Shown: positions 1-9,654 of the stretch, in pieces
Layout: every line of letters begins with the position of its first letter
Numbering within the stretch: position 1 is the stretch's first letter
DNA from: Clostridia bacterium
GTDB taxonomy: Bacteria > Bacillota_A > Clostridia > Christensenellales > Aristaeellaceae
Reading direction: 5' to 3'
Assembly: GCA_017525805.1 (NCBI GenBank)
Contig: JAFXSH010000074.1
Location: 1-12,824 of the forward strand
DNA: 12,824 bases
Program-made: the position numbers and the translations under genes
The notes under the pieces: model-generated
What the model was told of the DNA's origin: nothing
Seen by the model: only the letters and a program-made list of their open reading frames with translations
The model's database searches: none

Positions 1-1
1 C

Positions 2-3000
2 CTGTCCATGAAGGCGGCGCTGGAAAACGGCGGACAGGGCTTTGACACCCTGGCTGAAAAGGCGGCTGCCGCCCGGGGCGAGGTCGCCAAAACGGAACAG
101 TCCCTGCGCAGCCTGAAAGCGGCGGACGCCCTGCAAAACCTGCGCGACGTGGATAAGGCATACCGCACCGCGGTCAAGGACGCCCAGGGCAGTCTCACCT
201 CCGTCAACCAATACGGGGATATTGACGTGGCGTACCGGCAGTTCATAGCGGAGCATCCGGAGGGCACGTACTTGAAGGAATACCCGGATATGGAATTCGG
301 CTCCTCCGTCCTGATCCCGGAAAACTTCTATTCCTATGCCCAGGGCAAAGCGTCCCAGCGTTCCCATTTCTGGTATTCCGCTGAGGAAAAGGCACGTATT
401 CAGGAGGAAACCACCTTCTGGTCCAATGTGGTCAAGGAAATGAACGCCCTGGAAATCGGCTATTCCACCTCCACGGAAGTCATCGCCAACAAGATGCTGG
501 AATTCAATATCGCGGCCTCCTCCTACGCGGATGCCAACAGGCAGGCGTTGAACGAAACCTGGCAGCCGATCCTGGACGACCTGTATACCGTCATGACGGA
601 CGGCACCCAGTTCAGCCAGCTTCCATCCTTCATGCAGCAGGCTGCCAAAGCATATTACGAATCCTATGTCAGCGCCATTGACCGGCAGGCGGAGCTGGCT
701 GACGGCGATCTTATGGCCATGGCCGCCGACCTGAGTGGCTATGTGTCCGATATGGTGGAGTATGTGGAGAACAACGCTGATTTCTCCGATCTGGTTCAGC
801 GGTTCGATACCCTGTCCGCCGGAGCTAAAACGCAGGAGAGCATCGACGAGCTGAATGAACTGATTCCCCTGATCAACGAATACATCGCAGCCTACAACAC
901 CCTGAACGGAGCGGAAAACGGCGAAATCCCCCTGATCCAGCCCCTTTCGGCGGAGGATTTCGAAAAAACCAAGGAAAGCGCCGCGGCTGTTCAGGAAACC
1001 ATCGCCGCTTTGGATACGGCGACCATCTACAAGGATCTGGCTATGGCCAAGGAAGAAGCCAACGGCTTTCTTTCCGTGCTGTCCAGGCTGGGCGAGGGAG
1101 AAGATCAGTTTGTGAATCTGCACGACGCGGTCATGGCAGCGGCCCAGGAAATGGCGGATGCCTTCGGGATCACGGATGCATCAACCATTGGGAAAATGGG
1201 CGAAAAGCTGCTGGAAGGCTTGCTGGACACTTACCCGGATATCCTGAAATATGTGGATACCGCCACCGGCATGCTGACCGAAGGCTGGGAAGACGGCATT
1301 GCGAAAGCCACCAATCCCTGGAAAGCTTTCTTTTCCGAAGCGAAGCTCAAGGACGCGCTGACACAGGCAAAACGGGATATGGCTTCCCTGGACGCTTCCT
1401 CCCTTTGGGAAGAACTGCTGAAGCCAGAGGGCAAGGGACTGTATCAATACGCCGAAGACTGGGCCAAACAATTACTGCCGGATGGAACGGCGGAGGAAAT
1501 CCACGCCCAGGCTCAGGCGTTCGTGGACGCTTTCTTTGACATGTACACGGACATCGACACAGCCGTCATGGGCGAAAACGGCAGGCTGGCCGCCGGGGTG
1601 GAGGAAACCGTCGCTATCATGCGCAAGGCGGCCAACGCGGCCACAACCGAAACCACCAAGTTGGAGAATGCCTATAAATCCCTGCACAGCGGAACCCTGG
1701 CCCTAAACGAAGCCATCAGCGGCCTGACCAATATGAAGGCGCTGAGCGCAGCCGGGAATACCGCCGGGATGCGCTCCGCCTTTGAAGCGCTCTCGACGGA
1801 GGCCATCAGCACCATTTCGGACGCCATGCCTTCCCTGATCGACAAGCTCAACGCGGGCACCGCCGCGGCGGAAGATTTTGAAGCGGCCATCGCCAAGCTG
1901 CGCGAGGCGGAAACCAAGGAAGGAAAGGACGCCTGGGAAGGCTACTTCAACAAAACGGAAGCGGGGCTAAGAAAGCAATCCGCCCTGTTCACCGGCGTCA
2001 TGCGGAATATCATTACGGAAGTATCCGGTGCCGAAAACCGGCAGGAGGCATTCTACCACCGGCTCATGGAGCTGAGCAAGGAAGATGTGGACGTTTCAGG
2101 GCTGCTGGATCAGTATGGATTGCTTTGTACCCTGCTGTTGGAAGGAACCCAGGACGCGGACGCCCTGTATGCCGCCCTGACACGGATGGAAAACCTGGAT
2201 ACCCTACAGGCCAGTCTGGAGCATACGGACAAGCTAACCAAGGCGTTCCAGACCATTGACCTCGGCGCTTCCGGCTATGATCCGCTGTCTGCCCTGGAAG
2301 CCTATGAAACCTTAGAAAAGGAATATACCACTCTGACCGCTTTGCAGCGGGGTTCCACGGAATACCTGGCCCAGGCCAAGGCGCTGGTGCAGGAGAGCAC
2401 CGCGGCTGTTTATCAGGAAGCGGCGGCCTACGGCGTCGTGACCTCTCTCCAGGCCAAAGCAGCCCAGGCAGCAGCTACAGGCGCGCAAAAACGACAATAT
2501 GCGGAAACGGATAAGAACAGCTATGCCGGCGGCGTTGCGTTCCTTGAAACAGCGCTGCGGCAGGCGGAGGCCAGCGGAAAGGATATCGCACAGTCGTGGA
2601 AGGACGCTTTATCCTCCTTGGATGAGGCGGGACACCTGGAAGCCATGTGCGAGCTATTCGGCGATATTTCCAATCTGGCGACGGACTGCGGCGGGAATGT
2701 GGCTTAGATCGCCCAAAAACTCCAGGAAATGCGGGCTACGGCACAGGCCATTACCCTGTCGGATACTGCGAAAGCGCTGCGGGAAGAACGGGCGTCCAAT
2801 ACGGCGGGAACCAACGCTTACCGGGAACAGGTCGACGCGCTGTCCGCCGCCTTTGATTCGGGCAGCATTGTATCCGCTATGGAAACCTGGAACAGTTTCG
2901 ACGAAGCCATTCAGCAATCCATCGCTGAAACTTATCCCTCTCTGATAATCGCATAGGACGATGCCAATCAAGCAGCGGCAGCGCTTGCAGAGGGAATGAA

Positions 3001-5602
3001 CGGGGCAGCAGATCAGGAAAGCGTCTTTTCCGACGCCTCCTCCAACGCATCGAAAAAGATCAAAGCACTTGGGAAAGAATTGAACAGCGCGCAGAAGGCG
3101 TCCGCAGCCCGGTACTTTAAGAATACGGCCACAGCCATTGAAAACCTGCGGCATGGCACCGTCAGCGCAAATGAAGCCTTTGCCGCCTATAACAAGGAAG
3201 CGGAGAAAGCCGTAAAGGCAAATGAAGAGTATACGGCCGCGTCCGCAAAAATGGCGGCGGGGACAGAGGTCGCTTCCAGCGAGGTGGAGAACCTGGCGGA
3301 ATATCTGGGCAATATGGACCCCACGGCTCTATTGCAAAACTGGGATCAGGTAGGCCCCCTCATCGCCAGCGCATAGGCCGAAGGTGAAGCCGCCTTTGAC
3401 CGGCTGAACGAAGCGGCTTTCATTACCATCACCGGCACGTCCGTGGCGGACTTTTCAGCCCTGACCAACGGCCTCATCAGCGTGCAGAACCTGGCGGCCG
3501 AAACCGTACAGGCCCTGATCGCCACCGGGCAATGGACTACCGAAACCATTACCCTGCCACAGGAAGGGGCGCAGTGGAATCCCCTGAGTGGCACCTGGAC
3601 GCGCACCCGGCTGAACACCAACCAGACGGTGCTCAAATATGCCGGGAGCAATCCATTGAAGGGCGGCGGCAAAAAGTCTTCTGGCAGCGGCGGTGGTGGC
3701 GGAGGAGGCGGAGGCGGTAGCAGCAATTCCTCCGTCAGTGTCTCTGAATCCATACAGAAGCTGCTCAGCGGCATGGAAGAAAAGACTGATTATGACGATC
3801 ACCGCCGCAAGATGGCGCAGTTAGCGCAGCAGTATCATGAGGCGCGGGGTGAATTGCAGGGCGTGGTCGCTTACTTGGATAAGGAAAAATCCATTGTCCA
3901 GGAAAACAGCGATACGCTGACCGGCTATATCCGGCAGCTGGAAACGGAGTTGGACGCCCAGCGCGCCGTCATGGCCCGGACACAGCAAAGCTCCAAGGAA
4001 TACCAGCAGGCGCTGGCGGACCTGGAGGCGCTGCAGGAGCGGCACAAGGCCTATTCTGAAACGCTGCTTCAAAATAGGATCGACCTGGAAAAGCTGGATC
4101 AAGCCATGCAGGAACAGCGGGACACCATCCGCGGTATGGAAATAGATCTCAGGAAGCTGATCCACGGTGCCATCCAGGATCGGGAGGAATTAAAGCGCCG
4201 GATGCTGGACGGTACCATCGACCTGGAAAACGAGATCATCAGCATCATCACCAAGCGGTATGAAAAGGAACGGGATCAGCTGCTGGAGCTGGCGCAAGCC
4301 AGACGGGACGCGCTGGAAGAAGAATAGAACCTGCTGGACGAACAGTTAGCTGTCCGGAAGAAGCTGAACGAGCAGGAGGATCGGGCAAAAAAGCTGGCCG
4401 AGCTGGAGGCGCAGCTGGCCCGTGTCTCCGCCGACCCTACCCGGAAAAAAGATGAGCTGAAGCTCCGGGAGGAGATTGCGGAACTGCGGGAGGAAATCGC
4501 CTGGGAGCTGGCGGAGGAAGAAGTCGAAGCCCAGAAGAAGGCTATCGAATCCCAGATGGAGAGCATCGACGATTACATGGAATATGTAAAAACCTACTAT
4601 GAGGAGCTGCTCTCCAATCCCCGGAAGCTGATCGCGGAAATGCAGGAGCTGCTCACCAAAACCGACGCGGAGATCCTGGACTGGCTGACGAAGAACCAGG
4701 AGGATTACGAAAAGGCGACGGACGCTACCCGGGAGAAAATGCGGAACGAATGGCAGGAAATGCTGGACGATATGCGGGGCAACACCCAAGTCTATTGGGA
4801 CGAGGTGGAAACCATCATCACCCAGGGCGACGACGCCATCATCGCTTTCCTGAAAGCCCACAGCGCCGATTACAAGGAAGCGGGCGAATTGCAGGCCCAC
4901 GCTTATGTGGACGAATGGAAAAAACAATTGGAGGATTAGGAGAAAGCCCACAGACAGGTGACCGCAACGATCACCGCGGCGGAATATACGCCCACCAGCG
5001 AAAGCAAAACCACCGGCAGCGGTACGTCAGGCTCTGGAGGTTCAGGTTCCTCCACGCAAAAGAAAACCAAGCTGTACAAGGCCACCGTGCCCGAAGTGGG
5101 TCCCGGCTATCCCAGTCAGGATCTGAAGGGGTATAAGACGGAAGAAGAAGCCCTGAAGGCAGCCCAGGCCTGGGTGAATCAGGCGTGCAGACAGCTTGGC
5201 GGAAGCAGCAGCAGTATGATCGGTATGTGGGCGGCGGAGCTGAAGAAAAAGATCAAGGTAACGGCCTATGAGAAAGGCGGTCTCAGCTTTGACACTGGCA
5301 TCGCCTGGCTGGACGGCACAAAGCAGAAGCCGGAACGCATCCTGAATCCTTATCAGACGGAGCTGTTTGAGGATATGATCCGTTCCCTGCACGAGATCCG
5401 CAGGTTCAGGGCGCCGGTTTCTTCTGTCATCCCGCAGCTGCCGGAAAACGGCGGCGCTTCCTATACCATAGAAAACATTACCGTGCAGGTGCAGAAGCTG
5501 GAGACTGAGGACGACTATGAGACCATTGCCGAAAAGGTCGGCGAACAGATCATGGAAAAAGCCATGCGCGGCATGAGCGTGGGCGGGCTGCGGATCGGGT
5601 GA
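2..5602 (+). CDS. Phage tail tape measure protein, 5'-partial, with five in-frame TAG codons
   Basis: Tape measure protein, which sets siphovirus tail length and fills the tail tube. The frame enters from the left edge; the ATG at 8 has no room for a visible ribosome binding site and is probably internal. It runs 1866 codons to TGA at 5600-5602 if the TAGs at 2705, 2954, 3374, 4325 and 4937 (codons 902, 985, 1125, 1442, 1646) are read as sense. No other stop or frameshift occurs. Visible layout: a long Ala/Glu-rich helical part (codons 1 to about 1220), a run of ten glycines (3689-3718), a highly charged coiled-coil block (about 3780-4940), a Gly/Ser linker (about 5000-5055), and a C-terminal domain with the motif TGIAWLDGTKQKPERILN, which I recall from the C-termini of Bacillota tape measure proteins. 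Dit and Tal follow directly, as expected. Annotated with the standard code it would appear as six fragments. Family call is confident; the residue inserted at TAG is unknown. Confidence 0.9.
3689..3718 (+). repeat. Poly-glycine coding tract in the tape measure gene
   Basis: Ten consecutive GGN codons (mixed GGC, GGT, GGA) encode a ten-glycine run flanked by Ser-rich sequence. It separates the N-terminal helical part from the charged coiled-coil block of the tape measure protein. Mixed codon use suggests selection for a flexible linker rather than simple triplet slippage. A second Gly/Ser linker at about 5000-5055 separates the coiled coil from the C-terminal domain. Confidence 0.75.
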
Positions 5603-5620
5603 TCCGCCCCGCCCTTTGAA

Positions 5621-5625
5621 GGAGG
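5621..5625 (+). promoter_or_regulatory. Ribosome binding site of the Dit gene
   Basis: GGAGG with a 6-base spacer to the ATG at 5632, in the short gap after the tape measure stop. It fixes the Dit start. The surrounding GAAGGAGGTG matches the ribosome binding site of the gene at 10851. Confidence 0.85.
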
Positions 5626-5631
5626 TGAATC

Positions 5632-6687
5632 ATGGACGGATTCACGTTTAACGGCGTCCATTCCGGTGCCTTAGGCTGCTATTATAGGCCGGACGCAAAA
5701 AGCCGGGGCCGGGAGATGGAGGAATACGAAATCAGCGAGATCATCCCGGAGCACCGGGACGGCGGGTACTATATCGGAGCGCGGGTGAAGCCTCGCGTTT
5801 TTGAATAGGATTGTTTCTTTGAGGATGTTTCGGAAGAAACCCTGGAAAAGATATACCGCTGGCTGCGGCGGGACACCTGGGGCAGCCTGGTTTTTGACCA
5901 TAAGCCCTACGCTGTATATCGCGTGGTCACCGGCAAGCGGATAGAAATCAGCCTGTACGACCATGAGGACATGACCGGGCAGGTGTGTTACAGCGGCACC
6001 TTTACGGCGGTCTTTACCTGCTATGATCCTTTCGGCAGGATGAATCAGACCAGTTATGCAGATACCTGTGACCCACGCACCCTGGCGCGGACGGGCATCC
6101 TTCCCACTGCCATCATGCCGCCTGTGCCAACCGTCAATTCCCGTTCCTTCCTGCTGTACAACCCCGGCACCGAAGCGGCCCATACGGTGATCCGCCTGGC
6201 AGGGGACGTGGGAGACGGTCTGCTGATCCGCAACCTGACCACCGGACAGCGGTGCAGGGTAGTGAATCTGGAAAGCGGCAGCCTGCTGGAAGGGGCGTAT
6301 CTGGAATAGGACAGTGAAAAGGGCCAGACCCGGATCGTGCTGGGTGAAAATGTAGAAATGGCTTTTGCCTTTCATGACGAGAGCTATATCACCCTGGCTC
6401 CCTGTACGCCCTTCGTCCGTTCTTTCCCAATCACCTTTACGGCGGGCAGCAACATCGTCACCTCCCTGGATACGTTCCAGCTCAGCATGATCGGTCAGTT
6501 CATATACCTGGACGGCTGGAAGCGAATCCGTCAGATCAACGATACTCATACCGCTATTATCTCTGAACCAATGTCGGAAAGTGGCACAGCGGAAACGCCC
6601 GTCGTGACCATGAACGAAATTGAAATCTCAGGAGAAAGCATTGACCTGACAGCCTTTGAAATCAGCTATACTCCCAGGGTCAGATAA
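5632..6687 (+). CDS. Distal tail (Dit) / Sipho_tail-family protein with two in-frame TAG codons
   Basis: Distal tail protein, the hub joining the tail tube to the host-binding tip. ATG at 5632 follows GGAGG at 5621-5625, 29 bases after the tape measure stop. The frame gives 351 aa to TAA at 6685-6687 when TAG at 5806 (residue 59) and 6307 (residue 226) are read as sense. Length, position between tape measure and Tal, and beta-rich composition fit the phage tail family that includes SPP1 gp19.1 (Sipho_tail). The N-terminus (MDGFTFNGVHSGALGCYY) and the later GQTRIVL and SYTPRVR segments resemble Dit proteins of Clostridia prophages. With the standard code only a 58-residue peptide would form from this start. 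Both ambers sit in RVFE-TAG-DCFF and AYLE-TAG-DSEK, beta-strand-like contexts where a hydrophobic residue would fit. Function call rests on recollection and gene order, not on a search. Confidence 0.85.
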
Positions 6688-6705
6688 ATCACAGGAAAGG
6701 GGGCG

Positions 6706-9192
6706 ACGCCTACGGGAACGCGGATTACCGTGCATGACATGAACCGGTTCAGGCTGTGCGAGCTGTTTGATTCGGAACAAAAAGCGGAAGGCCAGGCTTA
6801 CGGCGTTACCCTGACCACAGAGATTTCCGGCTGGAAGGAATAGTCCTTCACATAGCCGCAGACAATCAATGGCGTACGGAATTTCCGCTGGGCCTTCATC
6901 CGAAGCGGATATATGATCTGCGTGAACCGAAACGGCTTGAAGGACTGGTTCCTGTAGAACGCGCCGAAGCGCAGCCACAAGGGGCTGGCAGTCACCGCCA
7001 TGATCACCTGCAAGCATGTCTGCGCGCTGCTCTCCAAAAAGAATCTGTATCTGACCTTCGACGATACAAACGGCATCGGCACGGCGCAGTACCTGCTGAA
7101 TCAGGCATTGGCGAATACCGGCTGGACGCTGGCCTACTGCGAAACCTTTTATGAAACGGACGGCGTCACAGAAAAGGTGCGCTCCCTGGAGGCGGACGAA
7201 AAGCGCGGGGCGTATCTGCTGATCGCGGACATCTGCAAACTGTTCAGCGCCCGGCCGGTCTTCGACGGGGACGCCCGCACCGTCAGCGTGTATTCCCTGA
7301 ACCGGTATGAAGAAATGCTGGAATAGAATTTCGGCAAGAACCTGGACAGCATCGAGCGAAAGGAGGACACTGAAAACATCGTGACCCGCCTGTATGTGGA
7401 GGGGGAATACAGCGATTCCGGCTATGTGGGGATCGACGATGTGAATCCTACCGGGCTTCCGTTCCTTCTGAATTTCGATTACTTCCGGGATCTGGGCGTA
7501 TTCACCCAAGCGCATGAGCAGGCACTTTCGGAATATCTGCGGGACATTCAGCAGGCCAAGGCAGCGGGGAGCGCCGCCATGACGCGGCTGCTGGCGCTGG
7601 AAAACACGCTGAACGAGCTCTGGGGACAAATCATCTATGTGATTTACGCCTATGAGGATGGTGTGCTGACCCGCACCGTATAGGGCGGCGGGGCGTCTGA
7701 AAGCCAAGCGGAGCAGCATACAGACGATACACTCACGGTTTTGACGCCGGATGGTCAGCATCACAGCCAGACGGGATGGGATTTTGGCGAGTCCATTGAT
7801 TACGCCGTCGAGTTCATCCAAAAGCCCGCTGCTCGCATTGGAGGCAAGGAGGTGGCCATAGAATCCAAGGAGCTGAGCATCGCCAGCCTGCGGCGGGAAA
7901 AGGAACAGACAGCAGACGAAGGCAAGCGGGCTAGCTTACAGGAGCAGATCGACGCTTTGACCTTGGAAATCCGGGCCATTTATCAGGGAACGGAAATGGA
8001 AGACGGGCTGTACGCTCAAATGCGGGAAGCGGTGGAAACAGCCCTGGCGCTGGAAGACACGCGGCTTGCATATCAATCGTCTCTTCAAAACCAGCAGGAA
8101 ATCGAGCGCCGCTTTGCGTTGGCCATGGGTGATATGCTCATTGACGGGTATTGGAGCAATACCAATTACGCGCCAGGGCAGGAAGAACTGCTGTACCTGG
8201 AGGCTTGCGAGGTCATGGAGCGGCTTTCCAAGCCCGCGGTTTCCTATAACGTGAGCATCCAGAACCTTTCCTGCGTCAGCGGCTATGAACAGGAGGTATT
8301 CAGGATCGGGATGCTGCTGCGGATCTGGGACGAAGCGCTGTCCCTTAACGATAAGGCGTACATTTCCAAGCTGGTCGAGCATTTGGACGCGCCGGAAAAG
8401 GACAATGTCAGCATCACCAACGACCTGACCAGCATCGGCGCTGTATCCCTGGACAGCATCCTCAGCCAGATCACCGGCATCGCGGATACCGTAAAGCAGA
8501 AGAAAGCGCTCTATGACCGGGCTAAGGCCATATCGGACAACGGCTCCATTCCCGCCCAGCGTCTGGAAGGGATGATCGACGTATAGAAGACCCGGCTCTC
8601 ATCCAGTGTGTCCAACTGGTATACCGACAGCGACGGCAACCTGATCCTGGAATCCGTAAACGGAAGCAGCGCCATGAAGCTGTGCGGCGAAGGCTTCATG
8701 ATCGCGGGCAGCCGGACGGACACCGGCGAATGGGACTGGCGCACATTCGGCACTGGCGAAGGCTTCACCGCCGACATGCTGGTGACAGGCTTCCTCTCCG
8801 CCGACCGCATCCAGGCCGGAACCATTACGGCCAACAAACTGGCTTCCGATGTGGGCGAATCCCTGGATTTGTCCAGCAACGAATCCATTACCCTCAAGGT
8901 GGAAAGGACTGTGGAGGAGGCGGTGGGCTACCGGGTGGAGCTGTACACTCGCCAAGGCGATGTGCTCTCTGATTACGTTCCTTCCACCACCATTCAGGCG
9001 CGGGTGTGGCACGGGAACACGGAAATCACCAATAACCTTCCGGCTTCGCGCTTCGCCTGGAAACGGAGCAGTCAGGACGCCACCGCCGACAGGATTTGGA
9101 ATGACAACCATACCGGTGTGAAGGAAATCACGCTGACCAAGGCGGACGTGCTGTTCAGCGCGACCTATTCCTGCGAAATATCCGACGCATAA
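6706..9192 (+). CDS. Tail-associated (Tal) / prophage endopeptidase-like minor structural protein with six in-frame TAG codons
   Basis: Tail tip protein, probably of the minor structural / prophage endopeptidase tail family, linking Dit to the receptor-binding parts. TAG codons at 6841, 6853, 6955, 7324, 7681 and 8584 must be read through to reach TAA at 9190-9192, about 828 aa. Family-like motifs appear in order: KNLYLTFDDTNGIGTAQYLL (residues about 112-132), GYVGIDDVNPTGLPFLLNFDY (about 238-258, two blocks), a charged coiled-coil section (about 380-460), a fibre-attachment-like stretch LSADRIQAGTITANKLASDV (about 698-717), and a C-terminal Ig-like region ending in TYSCEISDA. The start is unclear. 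A ribosome-binding-like AGGAAAGGGGG lies at 6693-6703, but the codons in range are ACG (6706, 6712). GTG 6730 and ATG 6739 lie far downstream and would remove the ITVHD strand. I place the start at ACG 6706 with low certainty. No protease residues can be assigned by eye. Confidence 0.85.
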
Positions 9193-9226
9193 AGAAAACA
9201 GACGCTCATTCCTTCAAGCGCCTGTC
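9190..9226 (-). terminator. Rho-independent terminator of the 72-aa XRE gene (leftward)
   Basis: Reading leftward, stem ACAGGCGCT pairs with AGCGTCTGT (arms 9217-9225 and 9198-9206, one G-U wobble, 10-base loop), followed by TTTTCTTT (complement of 9191-9198). The wobble falls as G-U only on the leftward RNA, and only that side has the U-rich tail. It overlaps the Tal stop codon, so it also sits between convergent genes. Confidence 0.7.
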
Positions 9227-9445
9227 TCATAGCCGCTGATCCTCGTCAGACGGAACGTATTTCATGATCCCTCCCACTTCACATTGGAGGATACGGCAAA
9301 GATCGTTGATGGTGGTGGTATTGAGCGGCCGGTTCTTCCTCAGCTTATCAATTGTAGAACTGGAGATGCGGTGACGGTTGATCAGGGTATAGGTGGTTTC
9401 CGGGGACGCCTTCAGCGTTTCCCAGAATGGTTCATAGGTAATCAC
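9227..9445 (-). CDS. Small Cro/C1-type (XRE) HTH regulator, 72 aa
   Basis: Probable DNA-binding regulator. The whole 72-residue protein is a single helix-turn-helix unit: residues about 17-37 (TTYTLINRHRISSSTIDKL) read as helices 2 and 3, followed by NTTTINDLCRILQCEVGGIM, the pattern of the short XRE (HTH_26-like) regulators common in Bacillota mobile elements. The start is GTG at 9445, with GGGAGG at 9453-9458; the ATG at 9450 is in another frame and stops at once. It ends in TGA and has no TAG. The gene converges on Tal, and a terminator follows directly. Its ribosome binding site lies inside a perfect hairpin (9453-9482), suggesting translational control. A leftward promoter, TTGCGT-16-TATAAC (9503-9530), is plausible. 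Target unknown. Confidence 0.85.
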   Translation of the reverse strand: MITYEPFWETLKASPETTYTLINRHRISSSTIDKLRKNRPLNTTTINDLCRILQCEVGGIMKYVPSDEDQRL

Positions 9446-9452
9446 AGCATCA

Positions 9453-9482
9453 CCTCCCTGTAAAATTCATTTTATCGGGAGG
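9453..9482 (-). promoter_or_regulatory. Hairpin sequestering the ribosome binding site of the 72-aa XRE gene
   Basis: On the leftward RNA, CCUCCC (9482-9477) pairs with the Shine-Dalgarno GGGAGG (9458-9453), and inside it UAAAAU pairs with AUUUUA around a GA loop, with one 2x2 internal mismatch. All 12 base pairs are perfect. The folded form would hide the ribosome binding site of the GTG start at 9445. It could instead be a DNA operator (TAAAATTCATTTTA is a perfect palindrome). Confidence 0.6.
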
Positions 9483-9490
9483 TTCCGTTC

Positions 9491-9519
9491 TTGACCATAG
9501 CCGTTATATAGACTATAAT
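9491..9519 (+). promoter_or_regulatory. Strong rightward sigma70-type promoter without an obvious gene
   Basis: TTGACC (9491-9496), a 17-base spacer, then a perfect TATAAT (9514-9519). Predicted start near 9526. No convincing rightward ORF lies before 9998, so the transcript would be antisense to the 84-aa XRE gene or a long leader. The palindrome TATAGACTATA (9507-9517) overlaps the -10 and may be an operator. A weaker leftward promoter for the 72-aa gene (TTGCGT-16-TATAAC, 9530 to 9503) overlaps it. Confidence 0.6.
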
Positions 9520-9582
9520 AGTTTACGCAAGATCAGAAAGAATGATTCCCCCAAATTCAGGAGATACTGTGGACTGCCGCAC

Positions 9583-9611
9583 TTGAAATAATGCGAATTA
9601 CGCATTATAAT
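9583..9611 (+). promoter_or_regulatory. Second rightward sigma70-type promoter with an operator in its spacer
   Basis: TTGAAA (9583-9588), 17 bases, TATAAT (9606-9611). The inverted repeat TGCGAATTACGCA (9592-9604) fills the spacer, so a bound protein would block RNA polymerase. TATAAT also reads on the opposite strand (9609-9604), so leftward use toward the 72-aa gene is possible. No rightward gene follows before 9998. Confidence 0.5.
9592..9604. promoter_or_regulatory. Operator-like inverted repeat, family TGCGAA-N3-CGCA, copy 1
   Basis: TGCGAATTACGCA, a near-perfect palindrome extended by A and T on either side (ATGCGAATTACGCAT). The same motif recurs at 10791-10803 and 10820-10832. Copies 1 and 2 are both followed by CGCATTATAAT when read toward the adjacent -10. 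The binding protein is unknown; the XRE protein encoded just downstream of copy 2 is the simplest candidate. Confidence 0.55.
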
Positions 9612-9618
9612 GATTGTG

Positions 9619-9650
9619 GAAAGAAACAACGGGAAGCATTTCCGCTTCCC
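9619..9650 (-). terminator. Rho-independent terminator of the 84-aa XRE gene (leftward)
   Basis: Perfect 7-bp stem GGGAAGC/GCTTCCC (9644-9650 and 9631-9637) with a 6-base loop, followed leftward by GTTGTTTCTTTC (complement of 9619-9630). It begins 5 bases past the TGA stop of the XRE gene. Rightward there is no U tract, so it is directional. Confidence 0.75.
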
Positions 9651-9654
9651 GCTG

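Noticed and set aside
795..815. GGTTCGATACC resembling a tRNA T-loop
   Set aside because: The flanks do not form a T stem or cloverleaf and it lies within the tape measure coding frame (VQRFDTL).
6628..7821. Long leftward ORF of 397 aa (and one of 292 aa at 5671-6549)
   Set aside because: They lie antisense to Dit and Tal, whose read-through frames carry recognisable tail motifs. The leftward translations show no family pattern or convincing ribosome binding site.
2705..8586. TAG as pyrrolysine, or each fragment as a separate gene
   Set aside because: There is no hairpin or pyl gene context, and 15 scattered sites in structural genes do not fit pyrrolysine. Most fragments lack a ribosome binding site and conserved motifs span the breaks.
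2..9192. Tail genes as pseudogenes of a decayed prophage
   Set aside because: All interrupting stops are TAG, no internal frameshift is seen, protein-like sequence and motifs continue across every site, and true ends are TAA or TGA.
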